Assembly: GCA_045600905.1 (NCBI GenBank)
Contig: JAZRYT010000136.1
Span: 1-27,374, forward strand
DNA length: 27,374 nucleotides
DNA from: F23-D06 sp045600905
Lineage (GTDB): Bacteria; Bacteroidota; Bacteroidia; Bacteroidales; WCHB1-69
Direction: 5' to 3'
Shown here one piece after another: positions 23,497 to 27,374 of this stretch. The position numbers and the translations under genes were made by a program. How positions within the stretch are numbered: position 1 is the first letter of the stretch; each line of letters begins with the position of its first letter. The notes under the pieces are model-generated. The model had not been told where the DNA came from and ran no database searches. It saw only the letters and a program-made list of their open reading frames with translations.

Positions 23497-25644
23497 ATGC
23501 GCCCAGATTTTAGTAACGTTGACTTTAAGAAAGTTCCTGAAAATCACGAGGATTTTCGTGAATGGGAAAAACAAAACAATATCAGTGCGGATTGGATGAC
23601 CGCAGAACAAATTCCTGTTAAACAGGTTTATGGTGCCGAAGACCTTGCTGGTATGGAGCATCTCAGCTATACGGCGGGCATTCCACCTTATCTTCGCGGA
23701 CCGTACTCTATGATGTATGCTTTCCGACCGTGGACAATCCGTCAATATGCCGGTTTCTCCACCGCTGAAGAATCGAATGCCTTCTATCGTCGTAACCTTG
23801 CCGCCGGTCAAAAAGGCTTGTCTATCGCTTTTGACTTGGCCACCCACCGTGGCTATGACTCCGACCACCCGAGAGTTGTCGGTGATGTAGGCAAGGCCGG
23901 TGTCGCCGTGGATTCCATCCTCGATATGAAAATCCTTTTCGACCAGATTCCATTGGATAAGATGTCCGTCTCTATGACGATGAATGGTGCTGTGCTCCCT
24001 ATTCTCGCCTTCTATGTGGTGGCAGCTGAAGAACAGGGTGTCAGCATGGACCAACTTTCCGGTACTATTCAAAACGATATCTTGAAAGAGTTTATGGTCC
24101 GCAACACCTATATCTACCCGCCGTTGCACTCTATGAAGATTATCGCCGACATCTTCGAATTCACTTCCAAGAATATGCCGAAGTTCAACTCCATTTCTAT
24201 ATCCGGTTATCACATGCAGGAAGCTGGTGCTACCGATGATATCGAATTGGCTTACACGTTGGCTGATGGTTTGGAATACCTTCGTGCAGGTGTCAATGCC
24301 GGTATGAGTGTGGATGATTTCGCACCACGCTTGTCCTTCTTCTGGGGTATTGGTATGAACCACTTTATGGAAATCGCCAAGATGCGTGCCGCTCGTATGC
24401 TCTGGGCAAAGATTGTAAAACAATTCAATCCCAAGAACCCGAAATCTATGGCTTTGCGTACGCACTGCCAGACTTCTGGTTGGTCATTGACCGAACAAGA
24501 CCCGTTCAACAATGTGGCTCGTACCTGTGTGGAAGCTATGGGCGCCGCCCTCGGACATACACAGTCCCTGCACACCAACGCATTGGATGAGGCTATTGCC
24601 CTCCCGACAGATTTCTCCGCACGTATCGCTCGTAATACGCAAATCTATATTCAGGAAGAGACCAAGGTCTGCAAATCTATCGATCCTTGGGCAGGTTCCT
24701 ATTATATTGAAAGCCTCACCCACCAAATCGCTCATCGCGCTTGGAAACATATCCAGGAGATTGAATCTCTCGGTGGTATGGCAAAAGCTATCGAAACGGG
24801 TATCCCCAAAATGCGTATTGAAGAGGCTTCTGCCCGCAAACAATCCCGCATTGACTCTGGTAAAGAAGCTATCATCGGTGTCAGCAAATACAAGTTGGAC
24901 AAAGAAGCTCCTATTGAAACTCTCGAAGTTGACAACACCGCAGTTCGTGAGGCCCAGCTCAAACGTTTGGCAGAATTACGCGCCAACCGTAATGAGGCTG
25001 ATGTTAAGGCCGCTTTGGCTGCATTGACCGAATGTGCCAAGACGGGCAACGGCAACTTGCTGGATCTTTCTATTAAGGCCGCCCGTGTTCGCGCTTCCTT
25101 AGGTGAAATATCCGATGCTCTTGAAGAAGTATATGGTCGTTATAAAGCAAAAATTAATTTGATTTCAGGCGTGTACAGTGCAGAACAACAAAATAATGTA
25201 AGCTTCAAGAAGGCTTGCGAAATGTGCGACGAATTTGCAAAGAAAGAAGGCCGTCGTCCACGTATTATGATTGCCAAAATGGGTCAGGACGGCCACGATC
25301 GCGGTGCTAAGGTTGTAGCTACCGGTTATGCAGATATCGGTTTCGATGTCGATATGGGTCCGCTTTTCCAAACGCCTGCCGAAGCCGCTAAACAAGCTGT
25401 CGAAAACGACGTACACATTATGGGCGTTTCCTCTTTGGCTGCGGGACACAAAACCCTCGTTCCACAAGTCATTGAGGAATTGAAGAAACTTGGTCGTGAG
25501 GATATTATGGTTATCGTGGGTGGTGTTATCCCTCCGCAAGACTACGAGTTCCTCTACAATGCCGGTGCTTCCTGTATCTTCGGACCTGGTAGCATTATCA
25601 GCGACTGTGCCATCAAAATGCTCGACATCTTGTTGCAAGATTAA
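23497..25644 (+). CDS. mutB: Methylmalonyl-CoA mutase, large (catalytic) subunit
   Basis: The enzyme interconverts succinyl-CoA and (R)-methylmalonyl-CoA with adenosylcobalamin, a key step of propionate formation in Bacteroidales. The 715-residue protein is full length. The N-terminal TIM barrel holds the substrate and shows YTAGIPPYLRGPYSMMY and RPWTIRQYAGFSTAEESN. The C-terminal B12-binding domain starts near residue 580, with KMGQDGHDRGAKV; His600 is the cobalt ligand of the DxHxxG motif. In Bacteroidetes a small subunit gene (mutA) usually sits directly upstream; here the upstream gene is an unrelated lipoprotein, and mutB has its own promoter and terminator. The small subunit may be elsewhere, or this form may work as a homodimer. 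Confidence 0.97.
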   Translation: MRPDFSNVDFKKVPENHEDFREWEKQNNISADWMTAEQIPVKQVYGAEDLAGMEHLSYTAGIPPYLRGPYSMMYAFRPWTIRQYAGFSTAEESNAFYRRNLAAGQKGLSIAFDLATHRGYDSDHPRVVGDVGKAGVAVDSILDMKILFDQIPLDKMSVSMTMNGAVLPILAFYVVAAEEQGVSMDQLSGTIQNDILKEFMVRNTYIYPPLHSMKIIADIFEFTSKNMPKFNSISISGYHMQEAGATDDIELAYTLADGLEYLRAGVNAGMSVDDFAPRLSFFWGIGMNHFMEIAKMRAARMLWAKIVKQFNPKNPKSMALRTHCQTSGWSLTEQDPFNNVARTCVEAMGAALGHTQSLHTNALDEAIALPTDFSARIARNTQIYIQEETKVCKSIDPWAGSYYIESLTHQIAHRAWKHIQEIESLGGMAKAIETGIPKMRIEEASARKQSRIDSGKEAIIGVSKYKLDKEAPIETLEVDNTAVREAQLKRLAELRANRNEADVKAALAALTECAKTGNGNLLDLSIKAARVRASLGEISDALEEVYGRYKAKINLISGVYSAEQQNNVSFKKACEMCDEFAKKEGRRPRIMIAKMGQDGHDRGAKVVATGYADIGFDVDMGPLFQTPAEAAKQAVENDVHIMGVSSLAAGHKTLVPQVIEELKKLGREDIMVIVGGVIPPQDYEFLYNAGASCIFGPGSIISDCAIKMLDILLQD

Positions 25645-25664
25645 TGTTTGAAACACTATAAAAG

Positions 25665-25703
25665 AAAAGAGGGTGACTAATAAAATAGTCATCCTCTTTT
25701 TTT
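25665..25703 (+). terminator. Rho-independent terminator of mutB
   Basis: Bases 25665-25679 (ending GGGTGACTA) pair with 25686-25700 (starting TAGTCATCC) over 15 positions with a single G-T wobble and a 6-base loop. The T-run closes it at 25703. Confidence 0.88.
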
Positions 25704-25755
25704 GTGAAAAAAATGTCAATGCACTTTCCTCTGTTCGCAATTCACCATTTCCCCC

Positions 25756-25785
25756 TTTGCCGCTCCGATTTTTTTTGTATGTTTG
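25756..25785 (+). promoter_or_regulatory. Possible promoter upstream of the FISUMP gene
   Basis: TATGTTTG at 25778-25785 is a good -7 box, with TTTG at 25756-25759 as -33 element and an 18-base gap. If it drives the gene at 26125 the untranslated leader would be about 330 bases and would contain the C-tract and both palindromic repeats. Confidence 0.45.
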
Positions 25786-25854
25786 CTGCTTTATTGATAA
25801 AACCCATTAGTATTGCATAAATATACCTGTAACTTGTTGACTAACAGTATTTTA

Positions 25855-25864
25855 CCCCCCCCCC
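25855..25864. repeat. Ten-base C homopolymer
   Basis: A run of ten C follows TATTTTA in the non-coding stretch between mutB and the FISUMP gene. It stands out in an AT-rich stretch and could slip in length. Nothing coding spans it. Confidence 0.8.
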
Positions 25865-25932
25865 ACATACACACTGCGCCCGCAGGAGTTGTGGAATAAA
25901 AGGCGTTGCGCCACAGGGAAAGTTCCAAGTAT

Positions 25933-26021
25933 GGACGCAATTTATTGCGTCCGACAACCAATTAGGATTCAGGTTTCAGGTTTCAAGTTCCAAGAATGTA
26001 GGGACGCAATTTATTGCGTCC
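25933..26021. repeat. Two copies of a palindromic intergenic repeat
   Basis: GGACGCAA-TTTA-TTGCGTCC, a perfect 8-bp inverted repeat with a 4-base loop, occurs at 25933-25952 and again at 26002-26021, both followed by GACAA. Flanking words are repeated too: AGTTCCAAG before each copy and CAGGTTTC after each, so the repeat period is about 69 bases. This looks like a REP-type element of the kind scattered through Bacteroidetes genomes. No transposase is nearby. The remaining bases of the 480-bp spacer between 25645 and 26124 hold no supported gene. Confidence 0.75.
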
Positions 26022-26064
26022 GACAAACAATCAGGTTTCAAGTTTCCTTGTTCCCTGCTCACCC

Positions 26065-26112
26065 CTTCATAACTTAATAGCTTCATAATTTAATATCTTA
26101 ATAATTTAATAA
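26065..26112. repeat. Three-copy 16-bp AT-rich tandem repeat before the FISUMP gene
   Basis: CTTCATAACTTAATAG (26065-26080), CTTCATAATTTAATAT (26081-26096) and CTTAATAATTTAATAA (26097-26112) are consecutive diverged copies. They end 12 bases before the ATG, a position like that of the 14-bp repeat before the gene at 19168. Confidence 0.75.
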
Positions 26113-26124
26113 AGTTTCAATCAA

Positions 26125-27348
26125 ATGAAAAAACTCTTACTAACTTCCGTTTTGCTGGTTGGCATCGTGGCCGGGCTGTTCGCCCAGTGCGGCTTCGTGG
26201 CCGTTGCCTACGATGACGCATCCACGCACAGCGCCGCTTCGGTGGGACAGCTGTTCGCCCAGGGCGTTTCCGTTGGCGGCAACTACGCCAACGAAGGCCT
26301 CCAGCAGTCGTTCCTCTACCGGGGCAACGACACGCTGCTCTACGAAAACAGCAGCTACCCCGTGACCTATCGCCCCGCAGAACGCATCCCGCAAGGCAAC
26401 CCGACAACCGTGAACGTCGGACTGACCCAGAACGTCTATCTGCTGCCCACGCAGGGGCTCGACTCCCTGATCGGCGTGATGGCCTACGGCGTGACCTTCA
26501 CCAACGACACCACCGTGGTGGCTCCCTACAACGTGTGCGAGCACAACTTCGCGCTGTACGAGCCTTTGGTTCTGCCCGCCGGCTCCGTGCCTCCCGTACA
26601 ATATTATAATAATAGGCCCGCCACGTACCCTGTGGGCGATGTGACCCCCGTGACCTGGAACTTCGCCGTGGCCGACAAGTCGCTGGCCGACATCCAGCAG
26701 GTGAACGTGAAGTTCCCGCCCTGCGGCACCGACAACTACGATGCGGGCATCGCGAATTACCCGTATTCCACCACGTTGCCGTATCCATTTGTGGCCACCG
26801 ACTACGAGCACAACGAGTATAACACGGTGCGCATCGACTGCCACTGCTGGACCAAAGAGAACCTTAAATCCAAGAAATACGCCGACGGCGCAAACGTGTC
26901 CAACCCGATGGCTTACGTGAGTGCCGAGCATCCGGATTCCGCCGCCAACGTGGCCCGCTACGGCTATCTCTACACGTGGGACGACGCAGTATGCGCGCCT
27001 TTAGCTCCCGAAGCCGCCGAAGTGCAGGGTATATGCCCTAACGGCTGGCACCTGCCCACGGCCGAGGAGTTCTCCGTCCTGGCCAACCACTCCGCCTTCG
27101 AGCTGATGTCCACCACGGACTGGCTTAACGGCGAGGGCACCAATGTAACGGGCCTCACCGCGCTGCCCGCCGGCAAGTTCACGGACGTGCGCTCCGAGAA
27201 CCTCCTGGGTGAAGCCACCTCCTGGACCGCCACCACCGTGTCGGCCACCATCGCCCGCTACTGCTCGCTGACGCACGGCTGCCCCGAACTCATCAACTAC
27301 CACGGCAGCCAAACCAACGGCAAAAGCGTCCGCTGCCTGAAAAATTAG
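26125..27348 (+). CDS. Secreted FISUMP-domain protein
   Basis: The 407-residue protein has a signal peptide (MKKLLLTSVLLVGIVAGLFA) and a C-terminal Fibrobacter succinogenes major paralogous (FISUMP) domain from about residue 235 to the end. Its marks are CHCWTKENLKSKKYADG, YGYLYTWDDAV, GICPNGWHLPTAEEF and the closing SVRCLKN. The first 230 residues include SVGQLFAQGVSVGGN and beta-rich stretches of unknown fold. FISUMP proteins are surface or secreted and often form large paralogue families in Bacteroidales and Fibrobacter; their biochemical role is not settled. The gene is visibly richer in GC and in C-ending codons than its neighbours, which suggests recent arrival or a distinct paralogue family. 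The Cys residues in the domain may form disulphides. Confidence 0.88.
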   Translation: MKKLLLTSVLLVGIVAGLFAQCGFVAVAYDDASTHSAASVGQLFAQGVSVGGNYANEGLQQSFLYRGNDTLLYENSSYPVTYRPAERIPQGNPTTVNVGLTQNVYLLPTQGLDSLIGVMAYGVTFTNDTTVVAPYNVCEHNFALYEPLVLPAGSVPPVQYYNNRPATYPVGDVTPVTWNFAVADKSLADIQQVNVKFPPCGTDNYDAGIANYPYSTTLPYPFVATDYEHNEYNTVRIDCHCWTKENLKSKKYADGANVSNPMAYVSAEHPDSAANVARYGYLYTWDDAVCAPLAPEAAEVQGICPNGWHLPTAEEFSVLANHSAFELMSTTDWLNGEGTNVTGLTALPAGKFTDVRSENLLGEATSWTATTVSATIARYCSLTHGCPELINYHGSQTNGKSVRCLKN

Positions 27349-27353
27349 CGTTC

Positions 27354-27374
27354 AGGGATTAGGGATTAGGGTTT
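27354..27374. repeat. Heptamer tandem repeat at the right edge
   Basis: AGGGATT, AGGGATT and AGGGTTT follow one another from 27354 to the last base, so the array may continue outside. It begins five bases after the FISUMP stop codon. No protein feature covers it. Confidence 0.6.

Noticed and set aside
25933..26021. CRISPR array
   Set aside because: Only two repeat copies, perfectly palindromic, with partly repeated spacers and no cas genes.
25889..26077. A 62-codon plus-strand frame in the spacer after mutB
   Set aside because: It consists mainly of the palindromic repeats translated; its repeated peptide DAIYCVRQ simply reflects the DNA repeat.

Overview
The window reads as the chromosome of a member of the Bacteroidota, most likely an uncultured Bacteroidales. 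Three things point there. Promoters have the Bacteroidetes form TAnnTTTG at -7, five of them clear on the plus strand, and most real starts lack a Shine-Dalgarno sequence. Gene content fits: a B12-dependent methylmalonyl-CoA mutase, a FISUMP-domain surface protein and many secreted proteins and lipoproteins. Intergenic DNA carries AT-rich tandem repeats and a GGACGCAA palindromic repeat. Every confident gene is on the plus strand; only the left edge shows signs of minus-strand transcription.

Layout. 1-597: no confident gene, but a minus-strand promoter, a GC-rich segment that folds into a long hairpin, and a Gly/Ala-rich reading frame running off towards the left edge. 598-2253: a YD-repeat protein with its terminator, then a higBA-type toxin-antitoxin pair behind a palindromic operator. 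2337-7852: serS, a secreted TPR protein, rsmA/ksgA, a chagasin-like (I42) lipoprotein and a family 2 glycosyltransferase, closely spaced and probably co-transcribed from the serS promoter. 8077-9087: gapA with its own promoter and strong terminator.

9173-20445 is a surface-glycan locus of ten genes: rmlA, a UDP-glucose 6-dehydrogenase, a membrane O-acyltransferase, an opine-type dehydrogenase, a Wzx-type flippase, a hexapeptide-repeat acyltransferase, two tandem sugar-transfer-associated ATP-grasp ligases, galE and a TviB/WbpA-like UDP-HexNAc dehydrogenase. Its make-up is unusual. It has precursor enzymes for uronic acids, an opine-making enzyme and two candidate amide ligases, but no glycosyltransferase and no polymerase. 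A coherent inference is that it makes a glycan whose uronic acid carboxyls are amidated with amino acids or an opine, with chain assembly encoded elsewhere. This is the best candidate for an undescribed system here.

20535-27374: a secreted beta-helix protein, an outer-membrane barrel gene broken by a one-base frameshift and a nonsense codon, an alpha/beta-hydrolase lipoprotein, a monocistronic methylmalonyl-CoA mutase large subunit, a 480-bp repeat-rich spacer, and a GC-rich FISUMP protein followed by heptamer repeats that run into the window edge.
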